From positions 124,001 through 188,000 of the forward strand of contig JABAKD010000106.1 of assembly GCA_012845835.1 (NCBI GenBank): DNA of 64,000 nucleotides, given 5' to 3'. This document shows, in pieces, positions 20,340 to 31,276 of the stretch. This DNA comes from Undaria pinnatifida (taxonomy: Eukaryota; Sar; Phaeophyceae; Laminariales; Alariaceae). A program made the translations under genes and the position numbers. Within the stretch, counting starts at the first letter, position 1. Each line of letters opens with the position of its first letter. The notes beneath the pieces were generated by a model. That model was not told the origin of the DNA, ran no database searches, and saw nothing but the letters and a program-made list of their open reading frames with translations.

Positions 20340-21179
20340 AGAGCTCCGCATGGGCGCCGGCATCCGCTGGCGCCCATGCTTCGGGTAGGGCAGGGCAGCA
20401 CTTCGACAACTTAAGGTGTAGCTGTCCGATTTGGCATGCATTGAACTTTAAAGTAATGCCAAGAGTTTAATACGAACATGGGATTATGAAAGTCATGATT
20501 TGACAGAAAAAAACGTAATATTATACAATAAAGAAGGCAAGGATAGGCGAAACACACTATGTTCAATGCGCCGTCAAGTAAAAGTTGGCGTCTATCAAAA
20601 CAAAAATACCGAAAAGAGTATTATTGAGAACCTGCGTCGCCTCTAGGCGAAACGAAAGAGGCCTTGGCATTAATGAAGAGACTGCACTGCTGTCCCCGTG
20701 GCAATGGAGGTTCGAAGTCGACAAGATGCACAGTCGGTTTGCATCAAATGTCGACATGGGGCCATGTCAGCCGGCGAGGTTTCGGAAGAAGATTGTTTTG
20801 TTTGTTGCGTGAAGGCTGTCGCATTGATTGGTCTGCGTGGTTGCGGGCGAGGAGAAAAACGAAGAAGAGGAGGGCGATCTCTCGTTGCGTCGGCGTTGTC
20901 TACGATAGGTGCGGGGGTGGCTTCTCTCGTACGGGAGGTTGGCGTAGCGCTTCTTCTCTGTTTTTTCTCGAGAAGGTGGGATATGTGTGTCTGCTATCTT
21001 TGCTTCGTGGGTGCTTTCACGTTGTCGAAATCGGACGCGTCCCCTCAATACAAAATATCCGGAGTGTCCCTACCATGACGACTGCTGATGGTGCCGTGCG
21101 TATTTCCTAGAGACTGACATATTATTTACTGGAAGAAATAATCATATACCTTTCTTTGCAACATTTTTTTTTCTTCATC
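20340..21179. other. Unassigned region with a GC-rich hairpin
   Basis: At 20,352-20,378 the sequence GGGCGCCGGC-ATCC-GCTGGCGCCC can fold into a strong stem-loop. Two overlapping plus-strand ORFs (20,664-21,110, 148 codons; 20,698-21,078, 126 codons) and a minus-strand ORF lack recognisable motifs. Confidence 0.3.
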
Positions 21180-21350
21180 CAATTTTCATCCCCGCACCAT
21201 TCTCGCGCTCCCTCCCAGTAGTAACTCAGATCCGGGGTCACATAGCGGGTCCTCCTCCTCCCTCCCCACTTCGGCACGTGCCTTCATTTTTACCGCGAGG
21301 AGAATCGAGCATTTTCTTCCCTCGTCGACTCGCGTCGAATTGTACCTAGC
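21180..21350 (-). repeat. Dispersed repeat R1, copy 2
   Basis: The reverse complement contains ACAATTCGACGCGAGTCGAC and GTGACCCCGGATCTGAGTTA, matching 940-1,125 and 59,703-59,890. Confidence 0.7.
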
Positions 21351-21989
21351 AGGCGCTCTCAGCAGTTGATCTCTTCTTTTGATTGCATTTTTGCAAATAT
21401 AGTCAAATTTCATCGTGGTGGGTGTAGAACTCAAGGACAACCAAACGTTTGTAGTATTCGAGGGTAAAACCACCAGACCACCGGGGCGGCCGCATGACAA
21501 TTGATTGAAACAAAAACAGGATCTCTGCATAGAGATTACATTCCCTCCACCATATTGTATGGTATTACGATGGTTGACGCGATATAGAATAAAGCGCCGA
21601 ATACCTAAATATCAGCCTACGCGGAGTTTTATTTATCATGAACAACGAACGATCGCGACGGCAGAGCACGGCAAAGCATAGCGCTTCGCTCTGCTGAGCT
21701 AGCGCTGCGCTGCGGTGCGCTGTTGAGCTGAGCCGCAGGGCACTGCACGGCGCTTCGTTGCTGTAAGCTATAGCGCTGCGATGGGGTGCTGGGCGGTGTG
21801 GCGCTGATGACCTAAGCCCAGATCTCAGCCGATGAAGCTTCGTCAACTACAAAACAAATGGTGGTAATCAAAGAAAAGCTAAAGCTGGACCGTTCCGCAA
21901 CTAATGCACAGGCGGCTAATTAGCGGAAAATGGTAGGAAGTTTAACTTACTAGACAAAAAGAAGAAAAAATCGCGAAAAGGTTCAAAAT
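21351..21989. other. Unassigned region with a GCGCTGCG-rich stretch
   Basis: Between 21,640 and 21,800 short GC-rich motifs (GCGCTGCG, AGCGCTTCG, GCGCTGTTGAGC) recur irregularly. A 93-codon minus-strand ORF here is Ser/Ala/His-rich and probably reflects this composition. Nothing else was recognised. Confidence 0.3.
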
Positions 21990-22597
21990 CGTGCCATAGT
22001 ACCTTTTCTGTGGTTGGTTTACCGTAGAGCCTTTCCTGCCCCCCCCGCCACACCGGCGGCATGCGGCAGGTTCTAGAGCCTTTTCTGCCCCCCCCGCCAC
22101 ACCGGCGGCATGCGGCAGGTTTTTGATGGGTGACTATTGCCTTGCTGTAGGGTCTGCTTTTCTTTCTACTGCTTCTCTTCGCGTATTCCTGGCTCCATAG
22201 CCAGACGGTTAGAGGTGTGGGAGTGGGGTTTGAGGAGCCGCATCTTCGACTCATGGTCTAGTTCGTAGAACCGGAGTTTCCCCGAATCTCCCATATTTCT
22301 GCATATGCGACTCATCAGGGTGGGCTAGTGTTAAGATACGGCCTCGAAAGGCCTGTAGGTATCTGAATTTGAGATCATTTGGATGGGTTTCGTATGATAA
22401 GGGTGGCGGTTTATATTCGGGGAAGTTAGGAATTAGATCGGAGGCACGCGCCTCCGATCTCAGAAGCTATCCCGGGCTCTGGTGGAAACGAATAAAGCTA
22501 CATCTCTACGAAGGAACGAAAGTGAGTACTCTTCGAGGACCTGCTCAATTGGCAGACCTGCAGGGGGCACTCTGTGTCCCCCACCTTTAATTTCACA
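21990..22597 (+). mobile_element. LTR269 element, 5'-truncated copy (interior end plus 3' LTR)
   Basis: The LTR is at 22,329-22,597 and reads TGTTAAGATACGG to TTTCACA on the plus strand. The preceding interior (about 21,990-22,328) matches 40,849-41,167 in reverse, including two copies of a 51-bp unit with CCGCCACACCGGCGGCATGC. On its minus strand, a 112-codon ORF starting MSRRCGSSNPTPTPLTVW matches the antisense ORF of the other copies. The 5' LTR and the first part of the interior are missing. Confidence 0.8.
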
Positions 22598-22660
22598 TTG
22601 ACAGAAAAACCAAATTTTCGGGAAGCAGCTGAAAGGTCAAGAAACAGGCAATATTTCAGT

Positions 22661-23087
22661 TGTTGTTGTTGTTCTCACATTAACTCTCACAATCCAGTCT
22701 GTGGTCACAGGACTGGTTCCAGTCACTCTGGAGCAGAGGAATACCCTAGGGAAAAACACAAACAACCCAAGGTGGTACACGCATAAATCACAGCTGACGC
22801 AATTCATGCCTCCATCAGAAACATATAAAAGTGAAATCGGCAGTCAGTATACGACGTGCCAGGTCCATACCGGTGCATACGTCTCATTACTCGCGCCTGG
22901 GAAAACCGACTACACCGCTTGCCACCCAAGAAAGACTACCACGTATATATCACACGTAGTATCCATCACTACGCATACGCACAACAGACGCAAGTCAATT
23001 GTAAAAAGGAAACAAAGAACAAAGAAGAAAAAGGAAAGGAAATGGGTGCATGGGGCAAAGAAAAAGAAAAGAAAAAAAAAAAATTGG
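22661..23087 (-). mobile_element. LINE 3' end, 5'-truncated copy
   Basis: On the minus strand it runs from the pyrimidine tract (23,087-23,010) through GACTTGCGTCTGTTGTGCGT and GGTGGAGGCATGAATTGCGT-like sequence to TTAATGTGAGAACAACAACA at 22,661. It matches 16,880-17,270 and 38,830-39,190. ORFs of 200 and 227 codons across it are non-coding-strand artefacts. Confidence 0.85.
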
Positions 23088-23423
23088 GGGGTCTACTGGC
23101 GAGGCTGCCACCAGAACGGGATGTCACATGTCACGTGGTCTTTCGACGGTCTACAGCTAGCTGTAGTACTACGAACGACTTCCGACACGCCCACCGAAGC
23201 ACGGACTACCGGCCAATTACGCGATCGACAGCTGGCCGTGGTTGTGACGTGTCTCTGTGTTGGGGGGCCCTGCCCTCCCTCTTGTTGGCTCTTGTTTGGG
23301 TAAAACATGCGGTGTGCTCTATGGCCTCCCGGCAGCAGCACACCAGAACGTCGGCTCGTCCAACGTATCATTCTTACAGGAAATGTAATTTTTTTTTCTT
23401 CATCAATATGGACATAAACGGTT
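23088..23423. other. Unrecognised sequence
   Basis: No repeat partner elsewhere in the window and no recognised domain. Confidence 0.35.
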
Positions 23424-24394
23424 GTTATATATTGGACAGAGTGATGCGTGTACGACTAAACTTGCCAACGGCACTCGCACTGCACTTTGAGCTATCTGCT
23501 GTAGTTCTGGTTGCTACTAGTTGCTGCATTATGTTCTAGAAGTTTCGCCCTTCGGCTACTGCTGCTACACCTGCTGTTGTGTGTTTGCCAATGTCGTCAG
23601 TTGGCGTTCATGCTCGTCGTACATACTGCTGTTCTCACCGAGTACGTACGGGTTTCCTCGTACCTCAACCGTACGATGACGAGCTCAAAACAGAAAGAAG
23701 GTGACATGAAATGGCATGGACAATGGCCACATAGAAGCGAGCACAGCGGGATAGTTCGCTGCGAATCAACCGCACTCGTTCATGCCTACAGCAGAGGCTG
23801 CCTGGAGTGTCAGCGGCCGTGCTGAAGCCAGGGCCAAAGGCCGAAGAGATGGCTCTTCTACCTGCTTGGTTTTGTCTCGAAATTCTGTTATATATTGGAC
23901 AGAATGATGCGTGTACGACTAAAGTTGCCAACGGCACTCGCACTGCACTTTGAGCTATCTGCTGTAGTTCTGGTCGCTACTAGTTGCTGCATTATGTGCT
24001 AGAAGTTTCGCCCTTCGGCTACTGCTGCTACACCTGCTGTTGTGTGCTTGCCAATGTCGTGAATTGGCGTTAATGCTCGTCGTACATACTGCTGTTCTCA
24101 CCGAGCACGTACGGGTTTCCTCGTACCTCAACCGTACGACGACGACCGAGTACGTACGGGTTTCCTCGTACCTCAACCGTACGACGACGAGCTCAAAACA
24201 GAATGGAGGTGACATGAAATGGCATGGACAATGGCCACATATAAACGAGCACAGCGGGATAGTTCGCTGCGAATCAACCGCACTCGTTCATGCCTACAGC
24301 AGAGGCTGCCTGGAGTGTCAGCGGCCGTGCTAAAGCCAGGGTCAAAGGCCGAAGAGACGGCTCTACCTGCTTGGTTTCGTCTCGAAATTCTGTT
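23424..24394 (+). repeat. Tandem duplication, unit about 463-507 bp
   Basis: TTATATATTGGACAGA starts both copies (23,424 and 23,887). The second copy has an extra internal duplication of about 36 bp with TACGGGTTTCCTCGTACCTC. The copies are highly similar, so the event is recent. ORFs of 78-104 codons on both strands recur in both copies without a recognised domain, and the ends do not look like LTRs. Confidence 0.9.
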
Positions 24395-24984
24395 ACGTGA
24401 AAGTATCATGATTTGGGAGTTATTTTGTCACGAAAAGTCTTGCCGTCGGTAATTTGTGTCACGAAGTTGTTGGATATCGTCGGGAAGTTGTGTCACGTTT
24501 TAGGTGAACCCACACTAAAAAATTGAATTTCCAGATGGCAAAACGAGCAGAAACAAAAGCAATAAAATGCCGAGCAAGAAACCAAACGAACTAGTAAAAA
24601 AGTGCAGCAAAGAAACTAAGGCTCGAGAGTATGTCAACGCAAAATTCCAAACATTATCACGTACCGTTTGGAAATGATGCCAATTTTGTAAATCATTCAG
24701 GCGTTGCAGCCATTAAGATTCAACAATTTTTCCAAAATTCCTCCTCGACACTCGCTCGTCTCGCTCGGCACCCGTCCGCGTTCACGTCGATGTGCGGAAC
24801 GGACACGGCAGGGCGAGGGCGTTGGAGCCGCCCCCCGAAGGCGGCGCTCGAACTAAGCTATATTCGACCGAGAATTCCAGTTCCGCGAATCGCATACTTA
24901 GGCCGAGACAAAAAACTCCTGACCAAAGTCCATGACACCAAGGAATGATTTGATATATATTCATGTATAAACCCGTATATTATA
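24395..24984. other. Unrecognised sequence
   Basis: The phrase TTGTGTCACGAAGTTGTTGG and related TTGTGTCACG words recur three times near 24,430-24,500. A 105-codon plus-strand ORF (24,631-24,948) has no recognisable motif. Confidence 0.3.
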
Positions 24985-25072
24985 TATTATAAAAAATGAA
25001 GATACACTCCAGCTGTGAGATCGAAGATTTCGTCGAAACTCATCTTTGCAAGCTGTGTGTGATACTCCGACA
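24985..25072 (+). repeat. FB1 terminal fragment
   Basis: GATACACTCCAGCTGTGAGA followed by CTCATCTTTGCAAGCTGTGT is the first 85 bp of the FB1 outer end. Confidence 0.75.
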
Positions 25073-25081
25073 TATATATTT

Positions 25082-25264
25082 AGACTACGATGTGTTTGTT
25101 TTTTATTTTTTCACCAGAACAATATGACCCCTCCCATTATCATTATGAAAAAACTCACCCACATAGTGTATTACAAGTACCAACAACGCAGATTGCAAAT
25201 ATGAGGTTTGACCCCAAATTCGTCGAACTCACGGCTGACGTCCTTGAAATATATTTATAAAACA
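25082..25264 (-). repeat. FB2 element, second long copy
   Basis: Matches 20,163-20,339 over the whole length, including GAAAAAACTCACCCACATAG and CAAGTACCAACAACGCAG. Confidence 0.7.
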
Positions 25265-26084
25265 TTCTGCACGGCTTCTGTGAGCAGCAACGTTGCTATG
25301 TTTTAGCGTAGCGCAGTATTTTCGACTGGAAAGAAGGATAGGCTGGGACATGAGGACGGTCGGTCCGCAGGAATTAAAATGGCTCTCCAGGTATTTAAAA
25401 GGAATCAACATTATTTGAAACATACTCGTTTTGCATGAGAGACCACCACCGCTACTGTTCGGCGCCGGCGCGTCGGCAGGCTTCGACCGTTTCGCAGGGG
25501 AGAAGTCGAGCACGGTAGAGAATTTAACCCATCCCAACCATTTAAAACCGATTTCAGGGAGGGTATGATATGCCCAAGCGACTTTTGCATGACAGACCAC
25601 CACCGCTATTATTCGGCGCCGACGTGTCGGCAAGCTACCATTTCGCAGGGGAAAAGTCGAGCGCTTCACCCATAGCAAGATGTATTGGTGGTAGTGAGAT
25701 TAGAGGGGAGTGAGAGGTGAGGGGTGGTAAAGACATAAACCTGTGGTATGACGACGCAACCTTGAGTTCGGCAACTGTCGTCGAATTTTTGCCGTGAAAA
25801 AGAAGTTAGGAAGATTACGTATTTATGCGGGAATCTGTTCATGAGGTTGCAAAGATATTATCACATTTAAATTAGTTTTTGCCCCGTAACGCGACGAAAT
25901 CAAGCCGGGTCTTATCGGAATGAACCTCGGGCAGTGTATGACGTTGATGCTCTCAGTATCTGTCGACAAACTTTAACCACAAATAGCAGTTACAAGCCAC
26001 AGGAAGACTACGTATTTATGCACATGACGTTGCAATCGAGCCGGGTCTTCTAGGAATGAACCAGGGGCAGTGTATGATGTTGTG
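25265..26084. repeat. Two small local duplications in unassigned sequence
   Basis: An ~80-bp block with GACCACCACCGCTA(C/T)T(G/A)TTCGGCGCCG occurs at 25,430-25,515 and 25,583-25,660. A second block with GGAAGA(T/C)TACGTATTTATGC and GAGCAGTGTATGA-like sequence occurs at 25,806-25,945 and 25,999-26,085. No gene was recognised. Confidence 0.55.
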
Positions 26085-26390
26085 CCGGTCGCCCCGGTGG
26101 TTCATCAGGTTATCCTCGAGCCTGGTATAGGTCAGTTTTGTTAGTTCGAATCTCCTCAAGTGCATACTCCTATGTACTCGTGGGGACTTTTTCTTGTGCA
26201 CAAATTGACTTGCGGAAAACGCGAGAGCGAGTTAGCAACACTCGATGAACAATCGACGAGCAGTGGGATTGCTGAACCCTATTCGCGAAAAAAAATGAAG
26301 GAAAAAACCAGGGGGGAGGAGGGACGACACCTGTGACCATGGCTAGTCCAAAAATTGCAAGGAAGCGGTGTGTGAAAAAACACACCGGTA
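26085..26390 (+). mobile_element. tRNA-derived SINE, copy 2
   Basis: The head GCCCCGGTGGTTCATCAGGT carries the A box and TTAGTTCGAATCTCC the B box. It shares the body GCGAGAGCGAGTTAGCAACA and CGACGAGCAGTGGGATTGCT with copies at 36.2 and 61.4 kb, and ends at a GACACCTGTGACCATGGCT-type 3' region. Confidence 0.8.
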
Positions 26391-26609
26391 TATATTCGAC
26401 CAACTATTATGGGAAATAATCTGAGCGATAATTTCTCTCTATAACAGGGATCTCCGACACCAAAAATAAAACCATCCGCTATGGGACCAGAAATCATCCA
26501 TGATACGCTCACTCTACAGTTCGTCTCGTACAATGCTATGTCGACTAGTTATTCAGTTTGTTGTCCTGCGGCGGATAGGAGAAACTAACGCCCGCCACAC
26601 TGCCGCATA
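26391..26609. other. Unrecognised spacer
   Basis: No repeat or gene recognised between the SINE and the FB1 arm. Confidence 0.35.
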
Positions 26610-27068
26610 TTAATACCGAGCCCTTTCCCCCCCTCCCCCACAAGAAGGATTTATAGTTTCCACGCACAAACTGAGCTGCCCCACCTGTCCCTCCTCCCCT
26701 CATCCCACTCCCGCCCCGCTTTCGATCAAACTCAGGCCCCCACGTCCTTAAAAACTCCGCCCTCCCCTCACCGGTTATTCGACTAACAGTATTCACTTGA
26801 TAAACTGATGCATTTCCTTCCACAGCTGTTACATTTTGTCCCCCTCAGAAACAGGTCTTACAGTTTCCGCGCACAGACTGCCTAACAACACCCTGTTGAC
26901 CCTGATAGCTACACTGTAGTTGCAAGGGGAATCGCCGACCTATATCCTTCATGAGGACACACAACACCCGTAATACGCGCGATCGGAGAATCACACACAG
27001 CTTGCAAAGATGAGTCTCGACAAAATATTCGATCTCACAGCTGGGGTGTATTTGAATTTTTATAGTAA
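26610..27068 (-). mobile_element. FB1 arm, single
   Basis: It contains the C-rich segment, CCCCTCACCGGTTATTCGAC, GTTTCCGCGCACAGACTGCC and the outer end GATCTCACAGCTGGGGTGTA. No opposite arm is adjacent. Confidence 0.75.
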
Positions 27069-27159
27069 TACCGGTATGTAATTTCATATGCTTTGTGCAA
27101 TTTAGCTCAATTGTACTTATTTGCAAAACAGCACTACCTAGCGTACCCTTTGGTTCCGG

Positions 27160-27835
27160 TGGCAATGGCAGCGGGAGCTGTCCCTACCGCCGGTCATCAT
27201 AGCTCATAGCAACGAAAGCTGCTGTCGTATGCGGATGTGTGGATATGTCGACCCGACACGCCTAACTAGTATAGGGTGTCGTGGAGATAGCTACCAGGAA
27301 AGTCATCCCGCCGGGTAGTGCAGGACTTGTGCAACCTCGCTACTCGCAAAAGCCCCGGTCATGACAAATCAAGCTTCCACGAGACATGGCCCACTAATGT
27401 TCAAAGCTAACCGTTCGGGCGTTGGTCCTTGGCGGCATTGTTATGGTGGCACGCGGTTCGGGATTATAAATCGACCTTGATCCTTCTCACTTTTCATATT
27501 AAACAATCAAGAGTATTTTCAGCAATCCGACGAGCAGCAGCACACCAGAGGGCACTACCGACAACAACAACAACTGCGCTTCGGAACACGACCACAGTGG
27601 ATGCAAACGGCGCATTTACAACGATATGTCAAATGCCATGGAAAAGGTGTAGAGTGGTGCACCTCTATGGTGCCGGTTGCATAGTTCCAGTTGCCCAAAA
27701 AGCGCAGGTGTGTTGGCTTGGCCAGCTGGGAATAACCAGCCATGGTAGTTAACAAATTAGTAGTGCTAGGTGCCGTTTTAGGGCCGGTATGCCGTTATAG
27801 GGCCGGTATTTCCGGTGGACACATTCCAGCACTAC
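27160..27835 (+). repeat. Dispersed repeat R2, copy 1
   Basis: It matches 42,160-42,815 through AAGTCATCCCGCCGGGTAGT, CCCCGGTCATGACAAATCAA, GCTTCCACGAGAC, CGACAACAACAACAACTGCG and GGCCAGCTGGGAATAACCAG. Similarity is moderate throughout. No coding motif was found. It ends just before a CCCTAA-type repeat (27,850-27,865), and the other copy carries one internally. Confidence 0.75.
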
Positions 27836-27884
27836 CTACTTTCATTTGGGGTAGGGTTAGGGTTAGCATTGGGTTCCCTCCTAC

Positions 27885-27965
27885 CTCCAGAGCTTGAGGC
27901 TGAATTGCCCCTGAATGTGGTGGTGCCGTCGATCATGACGGACGATTCATACGCAACAATGGCAC
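27885..27965 (-). CDS. Beta-helix repeat exon (81 nt, phase 1-1), distal module 2
   Basis: On the minus strand an acceptor TTTAAACAG precedes the exon and a donor GGAG|GTAGGAGG follows. With one base from the previous exon it reads GAIVAYESSVMIDGTTTF then RGNSASSSGG. This fits the repeat GAI-x5-SV-x-IDG-x-T-x-FxxN-x5-GG. FxxN and GGA(I/L/V) are the signature motifs of Chlamydia polymorphic-membrane-protein repeats, which form right-handed beta-helices. Length, phase and motif are identical in type to the exons at 28,427 and 46,488. Whether it is spliced to them or is a relic cannot be seen from sequence alone. Confidence 0.62.
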
Positions 27966-28426
27966 CTGTTTAAAGTGGCGGAAATGGGAGGGCATTACTC
28001 AGTCTCTCGTTCACATCCCAAAATATTCTGGATCGTTCTCGTTCGTTTGGACCCAGAGGCATTTGTTGGCAGAGAGAGGCAGTCCTTGGGGGAAACTATC
28101 GCTACAAGAACATTTTAATTATCCTTTGATTCATGAAACTTCTCGAGAAGGAACGCGAGGCAATATACATTGCCATATGCGGGCTTGTAATTGTCACTAT
28201 TCACCACGGCGTACACTTGAACACATGCTCAAGACATGCAGGCAAACCCTCTGCCGACGACTAATCAAACGGCGTGTAAGTGAAACCAGCTACCGAACGC
28301 TGTGTGCTGTCCCTCCGCGAATATCATCTAGAATCCGGTGACAAAGGGGTTCGATCTGCCAACACCAGGACGCCAGAAATATCTGGTAGATACATCGATG
28401 GGGTAGTCATCCGCAAACAATCCCAC
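27966..28426 (-). other. Putative intron between beta-helix modules
   Basis: It begins (minus strand) with the donor GGAG|GTGGGATTG at 28,426 and ends with TTTAAACAG at 27,966, 461 nt in all. A plus-strand ORF (28,063-28,341) includes the Cys/His-rich HCHMRACNCHYSPRRTLEHM, faintly like a BED zinc finger, but this is too weak to assign. Confidence 0.45.
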
Positions 28427-28507
28427 CTCCAGCGCGTGACTCGAAGTTGCTGGTGAAGGACGTGTTACCATCGATGATAAGCACAGATGCGCTGGAGAAA
28501 ATAGCAC
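28427..28507 (-). CDS. Beta-helix repeat exon (81 nt, phase 1-1), distal module 1
   Basis: A pyrimidine-rich acceptor TTTGCCTGCCTGCAG precedes and a donor GGAG|GTGGG follows. The translation is GAIFSSASVLIIDGNTSF then TSNFESRAGG, one 27-residue repeat with IDG, FTSN and GG at the standard positions. Joining to the module at 27,885-27,965 keeps phase (1-1) and produces the expected GGAIV junction. Upstream the strand is interrupted at 28,887 by the Copia insertion, so any connection to the first exons would need an intron of about 18 kb. Confidence 0.65.
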
Positions 28508-28886
28508 CTGCAGGCAGGCAAACAGCGTATCGAGAGGAAGCTTTGAGAAGGAAGGTATCGAAATGGCACTCCCCGATCGTCGATTAGTCTCTCGAACCGA
28601 GGTAGGGAGTAACGCCAAGAGTTTGCATAATCTGCAACGTTTAATTCCACCGACGAGACGACAAAGAGATAGTCAGGCCTTTAGAGCAAGCAACATTATT
28701 TCAACGATATAGAACACATACTTGTACAATGGGTTCAAAGGTGTGCATATATATATAGTAAAGTAAACCCTTTGCATCTCCATAGTCCCGCCAGGAGTTA
28801 CATCGTACAGCCGCACATATTGTTGCCCGTACAACAGTACATCCCCGAATACTATCAAGACGTATATATGAGCATCGAGTTCAAAC
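28508..28886 (-). other. Putative intron sequence 5' of distal module 1
   Basis: No further 81-nt module is visible. A 61-codon minus-strand ORF (28,673-28,858) has no recognised motif. The Copia target site CAAAC ends this stretch. Confidence 0.35.
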
Positions 28887-29319
28887 TGTTGAGAGTATAA
28901 ATCTTGGATTCAAAAATAAGTTAATGCGCAGTCTATTCGAGCAGTCTATTCGCACGAATAAGATATGCAGTTGAATCTTACGGTGAATCTTACGTTGAAT
29001 CTTCGGTGGAACGTGAATGTAAAGGAATATTCGAGTATGTTAAGGTTGTCCCGTTGTCCCGGTGTTCTACCGGACTACGGCCATTGTTCCGTGATGATCA
29101 AGTGGTGATGCAACTCGCCATGATCATTCTCCCTATTCCCCCTTCTCTCTTTTTTCCCCTCCCTCTTCCTCTCTTTTTGGCCTCAAGCGCCCTTCCCACA
29201 CGATCCCCTTTTCTTTCCTGAAACAAGTGATCTTAACGGACACTTCGGTGCCACTTCTGCATCTCTTCGCATAGAAGACAAAGCCTCCATACAACCAGTG
29301 TGTCCACAGGCTATTCACA
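28887..29319 (+). repeat. Copia 5' LTR
   Basis: TG...CA ends. It includes ATCTTACGTTGAATCTTCGG, TTCCGTGATGATCAA and a pyrimidine-rich CCTCCCTCTTCCTCTCTTT stretch shared with the right LTR. Confidence 0.92.
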
Positions 29320-29462
29320 GGTTATAAGCCTTCGACCTTCGATATAAACATCGATCGGCACCAAGCGACATCTCATTAAAGATTGACGTATATTACCGGT
29401 ACGTTAGAGAGGAAACCTTCAATACGCCGGCTACAGCATCAGCATCAGCGATCAGAATCACC

Positions 29463-31276
29463 ATGGAAGAGTCCACAAAAGCAGGTGATGCGGTAGACAA
29501 GCTCGTTAGAGCTCTCAACGGCAAACGTAATGGGCTCATGTTCGACATGGAAACGCACGGCTCAGTCCGTCATAAGTATGCGTCATGCCGGGATTTCTGA
29601 TATCCTGGAAGGACGCCCTTGCCCCGAGCCCAAACAAACTAATTAGTCCTCGTCCATCTTCTATAAGACGTAGGCCTTCACGAGCTGTAACTCGCAGCAT
29701 GGCCGCTGACGAAACGGACACGCAGTCCGGGGAAACACCCCCGGCTGAAACAGCAGAGAGGGTTCAGCCGGACGCAACGAGTACTCCCGTGGACACGGCG
29801 AATCTTCTACCATCATCTTCAAAACATTCTACACTCCCAGCGGCAACATCAGTTGTATAGGCCACGGACGACAACATCTCGAATTTGGAACACAACAAGC
29901 ACTGGCGCTGCGACAACGGTCATCTGTTCGACTTCTTGTTTCTGAGCACATCGGGAGCTGCGGCCAGCTTTCTTGCACAATTCAAGCCGAAACGGGGTGA
30001 ACTTGCGAATGGGAAGGTTGCTTGGGATGGTATCGTTAGAAAATATAAAAATGGGAGAGGTATTCAAACAACAACTAACTCATACGGTCATGACGGATGG
30101 GCAAGACCCAGACGTATTTGGCATTGAAGTATACTACTTACGGGGTGAATTGGTGGACATTGGAGAGGTATTCAACCATAGCAGCATTTTGGACATAGTG
30201 CTGGAAGGACTCAAGGATGAATAACTGAAATTAAAATAAAGCGCCGAAGCAGATGATGACTTCACGCTCGACCGAGCTGTGATAACAGCACGTAATGTGA
30301 ATGCCAATAGAGCTATGCGAAACGGACTCTCGCGAAAAGCAAAGGGGCGTTAGTCTGCTATGGTAGTCACGTCAACACCCTCAGCAGTAGTGATATTTTC
30401 TCACTGCAAAAAGCCAGGCCATCGATTCCAAAATTGCTTTAAACGCAATAGAACGATGTCGGGGAAAACATCTCCCCCAACACCTCGAAAAAAATCGTCG
30501 TGTAACCTTCATAGTATCGATCGCCACGATAATAGCGTCTGTCGGTCTCAAATGCGGGACGACAACATAACCCGTCGCCCTCATCCTGGTCAACAAAATG
30601 GTCCGCATAATAACCTCAGGGCTCACGCCAACACCACCACAACTTCAACTTCAACAACGCAAATGGAAGCTTACGTGCCAGGGATACATGCTCCATTCAT
30701 TACAGCGGCTGCGACTACAGCAGCTCCTTTTACGTCCATCGCGACTCCTCTCTGTCCAACCTCACCTCCAGTTGGTATACATTATTCTTCCATCGCCGCA
30801 CCTCCTATCAACATCGCCGCGCAGCCCGTCAACCTCTGCATGACTGCGGACAGCGGGGCTTCTAGCCACTTAATCGACAAGCAGCTTCTACCAGGCATCT
30901 TTTGGGGGGCACGCTACAACCACCTCAAAGACATCAAAGTTCCGGATCAAACACGCCTGGAACGGAAAGACATGGCAGCAAAGCTTGAATGGCATGGGCT
31001 CCTAGCCAGGAGTGAGTACGCAACTATAAAAATGTTTTATAGCCGCTCAGGTCCTTATATAAGCGAGATGACTTGCTGTTTTATCGAAAACAGAGCTTAC
31101 AGCTTTTAGTGCGAGCTGGGATCGGTGACTCGGTCGCTGGCCCTTTTGACTTTCTCCTCGCCAGTCGCATGTACAACGACGTAGGCGAACGGCTGTCAAG
31201 TATCTCGTACGTATTCCAACCCCAAAGGATGCGTAAATATGGACGAGACTTGACCGTGTCCCTGTTCAGTGGGTAA
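29463..31276 (+). pseudogene. Copia gag-protease remnant, frameshifted
   Basis: It opens at 29,463 (MEESTKAGDAVDKLVRALNG) and breaks at a TGA at 29,598-29,600. Gag-like sequence continues in changing frames at 29,885-30,224, with FLAQFKPKRGELANGKVAW and YYLRGELVDIGEVFN, typical of the Copia Gag domain. The segment 30,360-31,109 carries a zinc knuckle with the first Cys lost (F13-x2-C16-x4-H21-x4-C26) and the aspartic protease active site DSGASSHL at residues 164-171. The end (31,073-31,276) has QPQRMRKYGRDLTVSLFSG, resembling the conserved stretch between integrase and RT in Copia polyproteins. Everything downstream is non-coding. Confidence 0.82.

Noticed and set aside
22701..23539. ORFs of 200 and 227 codons
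   Set aside because: They run antisense through the LINE 3' UTR, including its pyrimidine tract (read as Lys-rich).
23424..24394. LTR pair of a retrotransposon
   Set aside because: The duplicates are directly adjacent with no interior, and the ends lack TG/CA.
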